Under the pieces are notes generated by a model, which was not told the origin of the DNA, searched no databases, and saw only the letters and a list, made by a program, of their open reading frames with translations. This document shows, piece by piece, positions 53,279 to 62,446 of a DNA stretch of 64,000 nt. The stretch spans positions 1 to 64,000 of the forward strand of contig JAUSID010000168.1 of assembly GCA_030648295.1 (NCBI GenBank). Reading direction: 5' to 3'. The position numbers and the translations under genes were made by a program. Origin of the DNA: Opitutaceae bacterium (GTDB lineage: Bacteria > Verrucomicrobiota > Verrucomicrobiia > Opitutales > Opitutaceae). The stretch's first letter is position 1. Every line of letters starts with the position of its first letter.

Positions 53279-54490
53279 TTACGCCCAGATCGACGGCGTC
53301 GTCGCATACAGGATCGCCTGCTTCGGCTTGCCATGAGACTGCTTGCCGTTGTGCGAACGGTTCACGCCGGTATAAAAAAGATGCCACAGCCCATCGTGGT
53401 GAACGAGACGGCTGTTCGCATAAATCCCGTAGGAATCCACCTCCGACGGTAGTCCTCTCGGCAACCAGGCCTGCCGCAGCGGTCTCTGCCACTCGGTGCC
53501 ATCCGGCGAAAAACACCACTCCAGATCCATCGTCTGCGCTTCGCACCGGTAATGACCAAGCATGCCGACGCAGCCCTGCGGCGTGCGCGTGACGGACAAA
53601 TAATAGAACTGCTGATCCACCGGATCCTGGGCATCGCGCTGGATGATCCGCGCGCGCGTTTCGAAATTCAGCCCGTCCGCCGACGTGTACCGATCAATCA
53701 CGCGGAGCAGCCCCGGGGCATTATCGTGCGCGATGTACGCCGGATCTCCGCGCGGTACCGGCACGAGCCCGACAGAATAGAGCTCAAACGTCCCGTCCGC
53801 CTGCTGATAAATGTTGCTCGCGTCGTTCGAAATCAGCCGGGCCACCGCCAGCGGTTCTTCCACGGGGCGTGCCTTGCTCTTCTGCTTCCGCAGCATGACG
53901 CCGTCCGGCGAGGCCACGCCTTGCGCCGCGCGATCGTTGGGATGGTAGAGCACCGGACGAAGTGGATCGACGACGCGGTAACGCCGGCCATCGTCACTGT
54001 CAGCCGCCAGGTAGCGCAGGATTTCCGGACCATGTGCCCAAAAATAAATCCGGTGCGTCCCGTTGCGCAGCGGAACGTGCACAACCTGCTTCGGCCGCCA
54101 GCCATCGGGAAGGTTGCCCAGCCCGAACGGCGCATCCGGCGCATCACCCGCGGAGCACTGCGCCACAAATTTTCTCATCGGTCCGCCGGGTACCCCCTCG
54201 GCAAACGCGATGCCGCGGCTTTGCGAACCGGTGGCCGTATACCAAATCCGCCAGCGGCCGCCCGGCAGCGGCTCGGCCGGCGACGTGAAACTTTGGATAC
54301 CCGTGCCCTCCCCGTCCTCCGTCGCCTCGAGGACAACCCCGTGTTTCCGCCAGGCCGCCGGCGCACATGGTCTCGGCTGCCCCACGCTCATTGTTCGGTT
54401 TGGCTGCACGCAGCCTGGCGTCGCGCAAAACGCGCCCGCCGCGGCGCCCAGCGTGGTACGGAGAAAAGTGCGGCGATCAGTCTTGTTCAT
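53279..54490 (-). CDS. Exported glycosyl hydrolase-like five-bladed propeller protein (GH32/43-like), twin-arginine-type signal
   Basis: MNKTDRRTFLRTTLGAAAGAFCATPGC; WRIWYTATGSQSRGIAFAEG; DGLWHLFYTGVNRSH; ATGA overlap with upstream oxidoreductase. Confidence 0.7.
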   Translation of the reverse strand: MNKTDRRTFLRTTLGAAAGAFCATPGCVQPNRTMSVGQPRPCAPAAWRKHGVVLEATEDGEGTGIQSFTSPAEPLPGGRWRIWYTATGSQSRGIAFAEGVPGGPMRKFVAQCSAGDAPDAPFGLGNLPDGWRPKQVVHVPLRNGTHRIYFWAHGPEILRYLAADSDDGRRYRVVDPLRPVLYHPNDRAAQGVASPDGVMLRKQKSKARPVEEPLAVARLISNDASNIYQQADGTFELYSVGLVPVPRGDPAYIAHDNAPGLLRVIDRYTSADGLNFETRARIIQRDAQDPVDQQFYYLSVTRTPQGCVGMLGHYRCEAQTMDLEWCFSPDGTEWQRPLRQAWLPRGLPSEVDSYGIYANSRLVHHDGLWHLFYTGVNRSHNGKQSHGKPKQAILYATTPSIWA

Positions 54491-55494
54491 GCGAGTGGCA
54501 GGGGCGGCAGCGCCACCCACGCACGCGTTCGCCAGGAGGCCAGCGCGGCGTCGATGATCTGCATCGAAACAATCGCCTCGTCCGGCGGACTCTCCGGCGG
54601 CCGGCGCCCCGCGACCGCGTCGAGGAAGGCCGTGTGTTCCGCCGCGTACATCGGGTCGCGCTCGACCGGGAATTCCTCCACCGACTCCGACGCGGAGGCG
54701 CGACGGCCGAGCCGCAGCCGGCCGGTGTTGAAATCGAAGAGCGCCCAGCCCTCATCTCCCACGATTTCGTACTCGTGGCGTTCCGGCATCTGCACGTAAT
54801 TGAGGTGAATCGTGGCGAGCAGCGACCGGCGATAATCGCAATTCAACGCGATGAAATTCGGTCGCGACGAAAGTTCCAGCCGGCCGCCCTGGCCGCCCGA
54901 GGCGAAGACGCCGTTCGGGGCGTCACCGAGGAACCAATACAGCAGATCCGGCTGGTGGGTGTAATCCATCAGCAGGGCACCCTCCAGCCGGCTTTGGTGC
55001 CGCGACCGCGAATTCACCAGCGTGATGTACGAGCCGACGCGGCAATGGAAATGGACGAGTTCGCCCAGGCTTCCGGCCGCCACCAGCTCGCGCAGCCGCC
55101 GGAGCCCCGGATTGAAGTGCAGCTGGAAACCAAACGTGAGCACGCGACCGGACGTCGCCGCCGCCCGCCGCATTCGCGCCGCACTCGCCAGCGTGTCAGC
55201 CATCGGCTTTTCGCAGAAAACGTGCGCGCCCGCCTCCAATGCCGCGATCGTTTGCGCGGCGTGCGCGGCGTGCGGCGTCGCGATCAACACGAGCTCGGGC
55301 GCGGTCCCCAGCATCTGCGCGAAGGAACCGTGGATTTTCGCCGGCGGACCGAGATCGGCTTGCGCCGCGGCGATGGCGGCAGGCTCCGCCTCGCACCACT
55401 CGACAATGAGGTCGTCGCGGCGCGCCAGGAGTCGCGCATGCCGCCGGCCGATCGAACCCAGGCCGACGACGACGATGCGAGGCTTCACCGCCAT
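54487..55494 (-). CDS. Gfo/Idh/MocA-family oxidoreductase
   Basis: MAVKPRIVVVGLGSIGRRHARLLARRDD; GAHVFCEKPMADTLASAARM. Confidence 0.92.
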   Translation of the reverse strand: MAVKPRIVVVGLGSIGRRHARLLARRDDLIVEWCEAEPAAIAAAQADLGPPAKIHGSFAQMLGTAPELVLIATPHAAHAAQTIAALEAGAHVFCEKPMADTLASAARMRRAAATSGRVLTFGFQLHFNPGLRRLRELVAAGSLGELVHFHCRVGSYITLVNSRSRHQSRLEGALLMDYTHQPDLLYWFLGDAPNGVFASGGQGGRLELSSRPNFIALNCDYRRSLLATIHLNYVQMPERHEYEIVGDEGWALFDFNTGRLRLGRRASASESVEEFPVERDPMYAAEHTAFLDAVAGRRPPESPPDEAIVSMQIIDAALASWRTRAWVALPPLPLA

Positions 55495-56291
55495 ATCGAG
55501 AAGCCACCGTCGACCACCAGATTCTGCCCGGTCACATAGTCGGACGCCGGTGCCGCCAGGAAAAGCACCGCGCCCTTGAGATCGACGCCGTCGCGGCCCA
55601 TCCGTCCGAGCGGTGTGCGCTCGCCGTAATCGCACACGAAACCTTCCGGCAGATTTCCGCGCGCGAATCCGCCGGGGGAAATCGCATTCACGTGCACGCC
55701 GAGCGGGGACAACAACCCCGCGAGATCGCGCGTCAGCCCAATGACACCCGCCTTGGCCGCCGCATAGTCGATCGGCTGCCCCTTCATGTCGTTCTTCTCG
55801 TAGATGCGGCGATCGCGGCCGACCAGCCCCGCGACCGACGCAATGTTGATAATCTTCCCGCTGCCCTGCTTCGCCATGATTCGGCCGACCTCCTGGCAGC
55901 AGTGGAGCACTCCGAGCAAATTGCTCTGCACCATATCGACGACATCGGCCGGGTCGCGTTGGAAGAGCAGCGCCGGCGTCTGACCTGATCCGCCGCCCGC
56001 ATTGTTGACCAGAATATCAATCCGGCCCTTCCACGTCATGGCCGCGGCGACAGCGGCCGCGACGCGGCTGTGCTCCCGTTGATCCAGTTCGATCGCAAGC
56101 GTCTCTCCGTGGTGTTTCTCCCGGAGGGACTCCGCCGCCTTCTGCGCGCTCGCGAGTGTGCGCGAGGTGACGATCACGGCCGCGCCCGCCTCCGCCAGCG
56201 CATCCGCCATGTCGTAGCCAAGATTGCGCGCGCCGCCGGTGACCAATGCAATTTTACCGTCGAGCCGAAACAGCGCAGGGAGACTGTGCAT
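55485..56291 (-). CDS. SDR-family short-chain dehydrogenase/reductase
   Basis: FRLDGKIALVTGGARNLGYDMADALAEAGAAVIVTSR; ILVNNAGGG; YAAAKAGVIGLTRDLAG; NAISPGGFARG. Confidence 0.94.
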   Translation of the reverse strand: MHSLPALFRLDGKIALVTGGARNLGYDMADALAEAGAAVIVTSRTLASAQKAAESLREKHHGETLAIELDQREHSRVAAAVAAAMTWKGRIDILVNNAGGGSGQTPALLFQRDPADVVDMVQSNLLGVLHCCQEVGRIMAKQGSGKIINIASVAGLVGRDRRIYEKNDMKGQPIDYAAAKAGVIGLTRDLAGLLSPLGVHVNAISPGGFARGNLPEGFVCDYGERTPLGRMGRDGVDLKGAVLFLAAPASDYVTGQNLVVDGGFSIWR

Positions 56292-56373
56292 CGCCTTTCA
56301 GCTGTCCGCGCGTCCGCGCGCCGACAACCAAAAACCGCGAGCTCGATCACGCCAAGTAGAAAAGCGCCGTCTT

Positions 56374-56450
56374 TGTAGGAACCTGCTCGCAGGCGATTTC
56401 ACTGCGGAGAAAGGACAACGGTTCGAATCGCGTGCCAGCACGCTCCTACA
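56374..56450. repeat. Family G inverted-end repeat
   Basis: tgtaggaacctgctcgcaggcgatttc...gcgtgccagcacgctcctaca. Confidence 0.6.
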
Positions 56451-56597
56451 TCAATGCCAGTTGGGCTCATCGTGACGCCGACGCAGAATTAGATCCAATT
56501 CAGACCGGAGGCCGCGCTCGCGACGATTTCGTGATTTGCCCTTGCCAGCCGACCCGCCCGCCGGGCCTCATCGGCTGCCGTCGGTTTCACCCACTCC

Positions 56598-58184
56598 ATG
56601 GCGCTTCCCTTTTTTGTTTCCCGGCGTTGCGTGTTGCCTCCGAACTCCATGAGGCGGCACCGCAACGCTCGAATCATTGCCGGTCTTCTCGTCGGTTTGC
56701 CCGCGTTACCGCTCCTCGCCGCTACCGCACCGGGGGCCCTACGCGTGCCTCGCGGGATGCCCCAGCTGTTCGTCGACGACGCGCTGATCGAATCGCAGTC
56801 CGACTTGAAACGGATGCTGCACCAGCCGATCAAGGACAACGGCGGCAATGCGCCGCTGATTGTTCCGGCCAAAGGAAAAGATCTCCAGGCGTATGGCTCG
56901 ATTGTATACGATCCGCGGATCGGGAAATACGTGATGTTCGTCCGCGAACACATCGGCGGCGGCGGATTCTTTCTCGCGACCTCCTCCGATGGCCTGCGCT
57001 GGGATCAAACCGATCGCGCCCGCCTCGTCCCCGTCAGCTTCGCACCCGATGTCGAACCTGATCCGGGGTTCGGCGCGCGCCGCGGTCTGGATCTCTTCTC
57101 GTGCCACTACAACGCGAAGGATGCGGAGTATCCGTATCAGGGCTGGCTGTTTTACGCGAATTACGGGTTGGACAAGGAAGGGACCTACTTCGTCCGCTCG
57201 CGCGATGGCCGCCAGTGGGAACGCGGCCGGCAGATCGTCAGCTCGTACGCCGGCAAGGGCGACACCAGCAGCCACACCATCCAGCAGGATGGCAAGACGG
57301 TGAATGGACCGGGCGACGTGACGATTTTCTCCTACGATCCGCTGGAGGATCGCTACCTCGGCATCTTCAAGTTCTATCGCGAGACCGGTCGCGACCGCGG
57401 CGCCAACGGCTACCGTTCGCGCGCCTACCTGTTCCTCGACCGACTCGACGCCCCCGTCGATGCCCGGCGAATTCAACGGATCGCACTCCTGCCGGCTGGC
57501 GCGCAGGCGAACGGCGACACGCCGTATGACGAGTACTACGCCTCGACCGCGTGGCGATACGGCTCCCACTGGCTCGGCGGACTGAAGATTTATCATGCGC
57601 GTGCCGATTACCCGTATTCGGCTGCCGGATGCGCGTTCCTGAAATTCGCGGCGAGCCGCGATGGGCTCAATTGGGCGAAGGTGCCGTTCGACAATGATGC
57701 CGGGGTGTCGGAAGTCTTTTTGGGGAACGGCCCCGAGGGCGGCAACCGGGCGCAGAATGACGGCGGCTACATCTGCGAATTCAGCCAGGGCCCGCTTCGG
57801 ATCGGCGACGAGTTGATTTACTATTACAGCGCGACCTCGTTCGGCAAAAGGTCGTCCCCCGAAACCAGAATTACCGGCGGCGGCATCTTCCGCGCGCGGC
57901 TCCGCGTGGATGGATTCGTGTCCGTCGACTGGGGCACTCTCACCACGCGACCGCTGGCGTTCGCGGGCGATCAGTTGCGCGTCAACAGCACCGGGCAACT
58001 CACGGTCGACGTTCTCGACGCGGCCGGAAAAACCCTTGGCCGCGCCGAGGTGTCGGGCGACTCGATCGGTCACGCCGCCTCCTTCGACGGCAAATCGCTG
58101 CGCGACGTGGCCGGCCCGTCCCCGGTGCGGCTGCGTTTCATCGTGCCGCCGGAAAGCCGGCTCTACTCCTTCACCGCGAACTGA
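56598..58184 (+). CDS. GH32/43-like propeller protein, paralogue 1
   Basis: PQLFVDDALIESQSDLKRMLHQP; GKYVMFVREHIGGGGFFLATSSDGLRW; C-terminal module QLRVNSTGQLTVDVLDAAGKTLGRAE..PVRLRFIVPPESRLYSF. Confidence 0.7.
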   Translation: MALPFFVSRRCVLPPNSMRRHRNARIIAGLLVGLPALPLLAATAPGALRVPRGMPQLFVDDALIESQSDLKRMLHQPIKDNGGNAPLIVPAKGKDLQAYGSIVYDPRIGKYVMFVREHIGGGGFFLATSSDGLRWDQTDRARLVPVSFAPDVEPDPGFGARRGLDLFSCHYNAKDAEYPYQGWLFYANYGLDKEGTYFVRSRDGRQWERGRQIVSSYAGKGDTSSHTIQQDGKTVNGPGDVTIFSYDPLEDRYLGIFKFYRETGRDRGANGYRSRAYLFLDRLDAPVDARRIQRIALLPAGAQANGDTPYDEYYASTAWRYGSHWLGGLKIYHARADYPYSAAGCAFLKFAASRDGLNWAKVPFDNDAGVSEVFLGNGPEGGNRAQNDGGYICEFSQGPLRIGDELIYYYSATSFGKRSSPETRITGGGIFRARLRVDGFVSVDWGTLTTRPLAFAGDQLRVNSTGQLTVDVLDAAGKTLGRAEVSGDSIGHAASFDGKSLRDVAGPSPVRLRFIVPPESRLYSFTAN

Positions 58185-58210
58185 CGTTCTCCCCGGGTAT
58201 CCATCTTATC

Positions 58211-59806
58211 ATGCCGTTATCCAACCCCCGCTCGCTCGTACCCGCGCTCCACCTCACCCTGCTCATCGTTGCCGCCAGCCCGTTGATTGGCCAGGAGCCC
58301 CTGGTCGTCGGCAATCGCCGGCAGCTGCTGCTCGATGAGACGCTCGTCCAGCTGCGAAAGGGAGTTGATTTCGTCGTGCACTCGCCGCGCAAAACGGGCG
58401 ACATCATTCTCGCGTCCGAGCCGGGGTTGTCGCTCGGCGGCTATCACTCCGTGCTGTTCGACGCCGGCCGCTATCACCTCTGGTACAGCGTCGAGGGATG
58501 TGTCCTCTACGCCCGGTCGACCGATGGCATTCACTGGGAGAAACCGAACCTGAACCTCGGCGGGACGGCGCGCGCAGATGGCTTGGTCAACCCGCCCAAC
58601 CTCGTGATCGGCCGTGGGGTCGGCGGCGTGAAAGGCGGCACGCACGGACTGATGGTGTTCGTCGATCCGAAGTCGGGCCCGGACGAACGATTCAAACTCG
58701 TCTTCAACCCGCACGAGTTCGAAAGCCAGCTCCAGATTTTTTCCTCGCCGGATGGCATCCATTGGAAGCACGCGCACCGCAACGTGGTCACGTTTGATCC
58801 AGAGGTGAAACCCAATCACCTCGATTCACAGAACGTGATTTTCTGGGATGAACGAGTCCAAAAGTATGTCGCTTACTTCCGGAAAAATGTCCGCGACCCT
58901 GGCCCGGGTGGCGCGAAAATCCCGCGCACCCGCGCGGTGGCGCGCGCGGAGTCCGCCGACCTGCGCTTCTTCGCCAAGGCGGACGAAACCACCGTCGTGC
59001 TCAGGGCCGACCCCGACAATGTCGTGAAACCCGCTGCGGCGAAGGAGGGCTGGACGCTGCTGGATGTCTACACCAGCGGCGCCATCAAATACCCCTGGGG
59101 CGATGCCTACCTCGCCTTCCCCACCGAGTACTACCACTACGGCGCGCAGGTGGCGGAGTTCCGCCCTGATTCGCCGGTCAACGCGGGCGCGGTCGACACG
59201 CGGTTCGCCAGCAGTCGCGACGGGATCGCGTGGCAACGCTACGACCAGCGCGCATTCGTCGGCGTCGGCATGAAGGGCGAGTTCGACTCGAAACGAATCT
59301 ACATGGTCTACGGCATCGTGCCGGCCAACAACGACCGCGAGCTTTTCATGTACTACATGGGAACGAGCGAGACGCACGGCTGGGATCGCGACGATCGCAA
59401 CAACCGGCTCCTCATGTCCGCGGATCTGGCACCGATCGGCCCCAGTGTGATCAGCCGCGTGGTACTGCGGCGCGACGGGTTTGTCTCCGCCCGAGCGGGA
59501 TTCAAGGGCGGCGAGTTCACCACTCCCGTGCTGCGGTTCTCCGGTGACCAGTTGCTTCTCAATGTGAACACCGGGGCGGCGGGTGAACTGCGCGTTGAAG
59601 CCCTGGATCCCTCCGGCAAACCGTATCCAAACTTTGCGCTCACGGACTGCGACCTCGTCCACACGGCGAACGAGATCAACCGGATCGTGAAGTGGAAGGG
59701 CAATACGTCGTTGAGCGCACTCGCCGGCAAGCCGGTCCGGCTGCGCTTCGTCCTTCGCGATACCGATGTCTACGCCTTCCAATTCGCCGAGCGGGGCGGG
59801 ATCTGA
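58211..59806 (+). CDS. GH32/43-like propeller protein, paralogue 2
   Basis: LLLDETLVQLRKGVDFVVHSPRKTGDIIL; YHLWYSVEGCVLYARSTDGIHWEKPNL; C-terminal module QLLLNVNTGAAGELRVEALDPSGKPYPNF..GKPVRLRFVLRDTDVYAFQ. Confidence 0.7.
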   Translation: MPLSNPRSLVPALHLTLLIVAASPLIGQEPLVVGNRRQLLLDETLVQLRKGVDFVVHSPRKTGDIILASEPGLSLGGYHSVLFDAGRYHLWYSVEGCVLYARSTDGIHWEKPNLNLGGTARADGLVNPPNLVIGRGVGGVKGGTHGLMVFVDPKSGPDERFKLVFNPHEFESQLQIFSSPDGIHWKHAHRNVVTFDPEVKPNHLDSQNVIFWDERVQKYVAYFRKNVRDPGPGGAKIPRTRAVARAESADLRFFAKADETTVVLRADPDNVVKPAAAKEGWTLLDVYTSGAIKYPWGDAYLAFPTEYYHYGAQVAEFRPDSPVNAGAVDTRFASSRDGIAWQRYDQRAFVGVGMKGEFDSKRIYMVYGIVPANNDRELFMYYMGTSETHGWDRDDRNNRLLMSADLAPIGPSVISRVVLRRDGFVSARAGFKGGEFTTPVLRFSGDQLLLNVNTGAAGELRVEALDPSGKPYPNFALTDCDLVHTANEINRIVKWKGNTSLSALAGKPVRLRFVLRDTDVYAFQFAERGGI

Positions 59807-59835
59807 GCCGCCGCTCAATCAGGACGAGCGGAACC

Positions 59836-62400
59836 TCACTCCGGCAGCTCCATCAGCCGGAGCGGGCTCACGTAGGTGATGGTGTAGTTGTTGAGCGACA
59901 GCCGCCGGTCCTCGACGCGGAGCCGCAGGTCGAGCGCGCCGACGCCATCGGGGATTTTGGGCAGCCGGATCATGAACCAGTCGCCCCGCTCCGGGATCTG
60001 GCCGAGGTCGTGTTCCCACAACACTTGATCGCCCCAAATCAGCTGGATGAATCGGTAACCAGCCCATCGATACGGCACCATCGTGTTGGAAAAAAGATCC
60101 TTGTTGGTGCTGCTGATGCCCAGCAGCAGCCCGAGCCGGTCCCGCCGACCCGAGACGGGCACGCTCGCGGGCAGCTCGGCATATTCGCCGATCTCCCCGG
60201 GCACCTTGCGGGAGGCCGCGAAGACGGCGGCCTCGATCCCCTCGTGCCGGTACAATCCCGCGATCCAGTCACCCGCGAACTGCGGCTGCGCGCGCGGCAG
60301 GGTCGTCGCGAGCAGCCGGTTGCTGGTCTGCCAGCGGCCGATCCCCCACTCCAGCGGCGGCGCAGCGAAACTCGCGACCATCGTCTTCGTCGGCACGATC
60401 CGGTTGTAGTCGACGATCCGTTCCGCGAGCTGTTTTTCGCGAGCCGCCGTCAATGCCTTCCATCCGTCGAGGTCGAGTGCTGCGCGACGCCGCCACCAAG
60501 TCACATATTTTTCCGTCTGCGCGAGCGACGGCAGCGCCTTCGCGATCCGTTCCAGCTCGCGAGTGACGCGAGCGCGGGCGTCCGTCGCGACGCGCGCACT
60601 CGTTTCCGTGTCATTGGCATACAGGGCCGCGAGAATCCGCCGCTGCGTTTCCGGCCACCACTCCTCGGGAAAATCGAGTTCCGCCGCCGAGCGATGAGTC
60701 GCGAGCTCGCGCCGCATCGGTTCAAGGTAGGCCGGCTTCAAATCCGCTGCGTCGATCACCGTGTCCCGCTCGGCTCCGACCGCGACGCGATCGAGCAGCG
60801 TGCTCAGGTTTGCCGCGAGCTGGCGCGCCGCCGTCCGGTCCGCTGGCCGGCGCAGCCGCGGCGGACTGGCGGGCACCTCCTCGCTGTCCTTGTGCGGATG
60901 CCGGTGGAACGCGAAAAGCTCCTGGAGCTTGTCATCGAACTCCGCCGCGGCCGTCGCCTGGCCCTCGCCAAACACCAGTCCATAGATCCGGCGCCGCAGC
61001 GCGTTCCAGTCATGTTGCCGCGGATTCCACGCCCACCAATTGATCACCGGCACGACGTAATGACGGCCGAGGCTGTTCCCTCCCCAGGGCATCGCGGCTT
61101 CGAGGCACTCGCCGCCCACCGCGAGCTGCGCGTAATCCGGTGCGCTCCAGCCGAGCGACAGCGGCGGCAGCCCGGTGTAGCCCTGCGGCGTGAACAGCCG
61201 CGGCCAGTTGTGCCACCACGAGGGTCGCACCTTCAGTCCCGCGGCCTGCGCCTCGGCCTGCCCCTCCACCGAGGGCACTGCCGTCCAGAACCACAACGCG
61301 GTTTTCATTCCGGGGAGGGCGAGCAGCTTCCGGTTGAACTCCGTGTTGATTTTTGGATACGAGCCTTTCGGCGGCGTAATCGCGATCAGGTGGCCCCCGA
61401 TTTCCCGCGCGCGGCCGAGGTCGAGGACCTGCTGCGTCAGACCGACCGGATCCTCGCCGGGCCCCTTGTCGTCGAACGACAGCCACAACCCATCGGCGCC
61501 GAGCCCGAGCAGCTCGCGAAACGTCGCCATCACCTTCGGGTAGTCCTTCGCCGGCACGCCGCAATTCACCGTGGCGTACACCACGAGCCCGCGGCGATGC
61601 GCCTGCCGCACGGCCTCGCCGATCTCCGCCGAATCCAGTTTCTCACCGGGCTCGAACGCGTAGATGCCGCTGCGCAGGTCGATGAAGTTGACCCGTGACA
61701 TCGCATAGATGTCCAACTCCTGCGGCCGCAGGTAGTGCTTCACCATCGTCTGGGGCCGGCCGCGCCACGGAATAACCGGCCGGTCGCGCACCGTGGCCGG
61801 GAGGAGCGAGAGCCGGTCGCCGCTTCGGCGCAGCATCTGCGCGAGCGTATCCTGCCCGTACATCGCGCCGCGGGCGTTGCTGCCGCCGACGATCACGTGT
61901 GTTCGATCCGCGGATACAATGGTCTCGATCACATATCCGTCCGGCCCCGGCGAGGTGGCGCCCAACTCGATTCGCCGCTCGGTGCAGAGCCGGTCGAGGA
62001 GCTGGCACGTCGACCGCTGTCCGATCACCACGACGGTGCGATGGCCGATTTGTTCCCCGCCTTCGCGCACGACGGGCCAGTCTTGCTTGAACCGCTTCGT
62101 CACGAATTCCCGCAACAAGCGCGCGCCCTCCTGCTCCGGCTCGGCCGCATTCCGGCCAATCACGATCGCAACGGAACCCGGCGGCAACGGAATCTCCGTT
62201 TCCGCCCACCGCACTTCGCGCGGTGGAGGTACGAGTATCGGCGGAGACTCCGCGCGTACGATCGACGCGAGAATACCGGCCAGCCCCGCGGCCATCCAAC
62301 CGGCGCCTCGCCGCCAGCCCACTCGGCTATGACGAACGATGCGGGGATGGAGAACGTGATTCGGTGCGGCGAGGAAGAGCAGCCAGGTCAATGAATTCAT
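59836..62400 (-). CDS. GH20/GH84-like hexosaminidase-type glycoside hydrolase
   Basis: PILVPPPREVRWAETEIPLPPGSVAIVIG; YVIETIVSADRTHVIVGGSNARGAMYGQDTLAQMLR; GLWLSFDDKGPGEDP. Confidence 0.72.
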   Translation of the reverse strand: MNSLTWLLFLAAPNHVLHPRIVRHSRVGWRRGAGWMAAGLAGILASIVRAESPPILVPPPREVRWAETEIPLPPGSVAIVIGRNAAEPEQEGARLLREFVTKRFKQDWPVVREGGEQIGHRTVVVIGQRSTCQLLDRLCTERRIELGATSPGPDGYVIETIVSADRTHVIVGGSNARGAMYGQDTLAQMLRRSGDRLSLLPATVRDRPVIPWRGRPQTMVKHYLRPQELDIYAMSRVNFIDLRSGIYAFEPGEKLDSAEIGEAVRQAHRRGLVVYATVNCGVPAKDYPKVMATFRELLGLGADGLWLSFDDKGPGEDPVGLTQQVLDLGRAREIGGHLIAITPPKGSYPKINTEFNRKLLALPGMKTALWFWTAVPSVEGQAEAQAAGLKVRPSWWHNWPRLFTPQGYTGLPPLSLGWSAPDYAQLAVGGECLEAAMPWGGNSLGRHYVVPVINWWAWNPRQHDWNALRRRIYGLVFGEGQATAAAEFDDKLQELFAFHRHPHKDSEEVPASPPRLRRPADRTAARQLAANLSTLLDRVAVGAERDTVIDAADLKPAYLEPMRRELATHRSAAELDFPEEWWPETQRRILAALYANDTETSARVATDARARVTRELERIAKALPSLAQTEKYVTWWRRRAALDLDGWKALTAAREKQLAERIVDYNRIVPTKTMVASFAAPPLEWGIGRWQTSNRLLATTLPRAQPQFAGDWIAGLYRHEGIEAAVFAASRKVPGEIGEYAELPASVPVSGRRDRLGLLLGISSTNKDLFSNTMVPYRWAGYRFIQLIWGDQVLWEHDLGQIPERGDWFMIRLPKIPDGVGALDLRLRVEDRRLSLNNYTITYVSPLRLMELPE

Positions 62401-62446
62401 TCAGGCAAATCGGGTTTCAGCGCCGCGAGCGCACCGTGGTACACGT

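Noticed and set aside
59692-61698. 668-aa plus-strand ORF antisense to the GH20/84-like gene
   Set aside because: No recognisable motifs; overlaps a supported glycoside hydrolase entirely.
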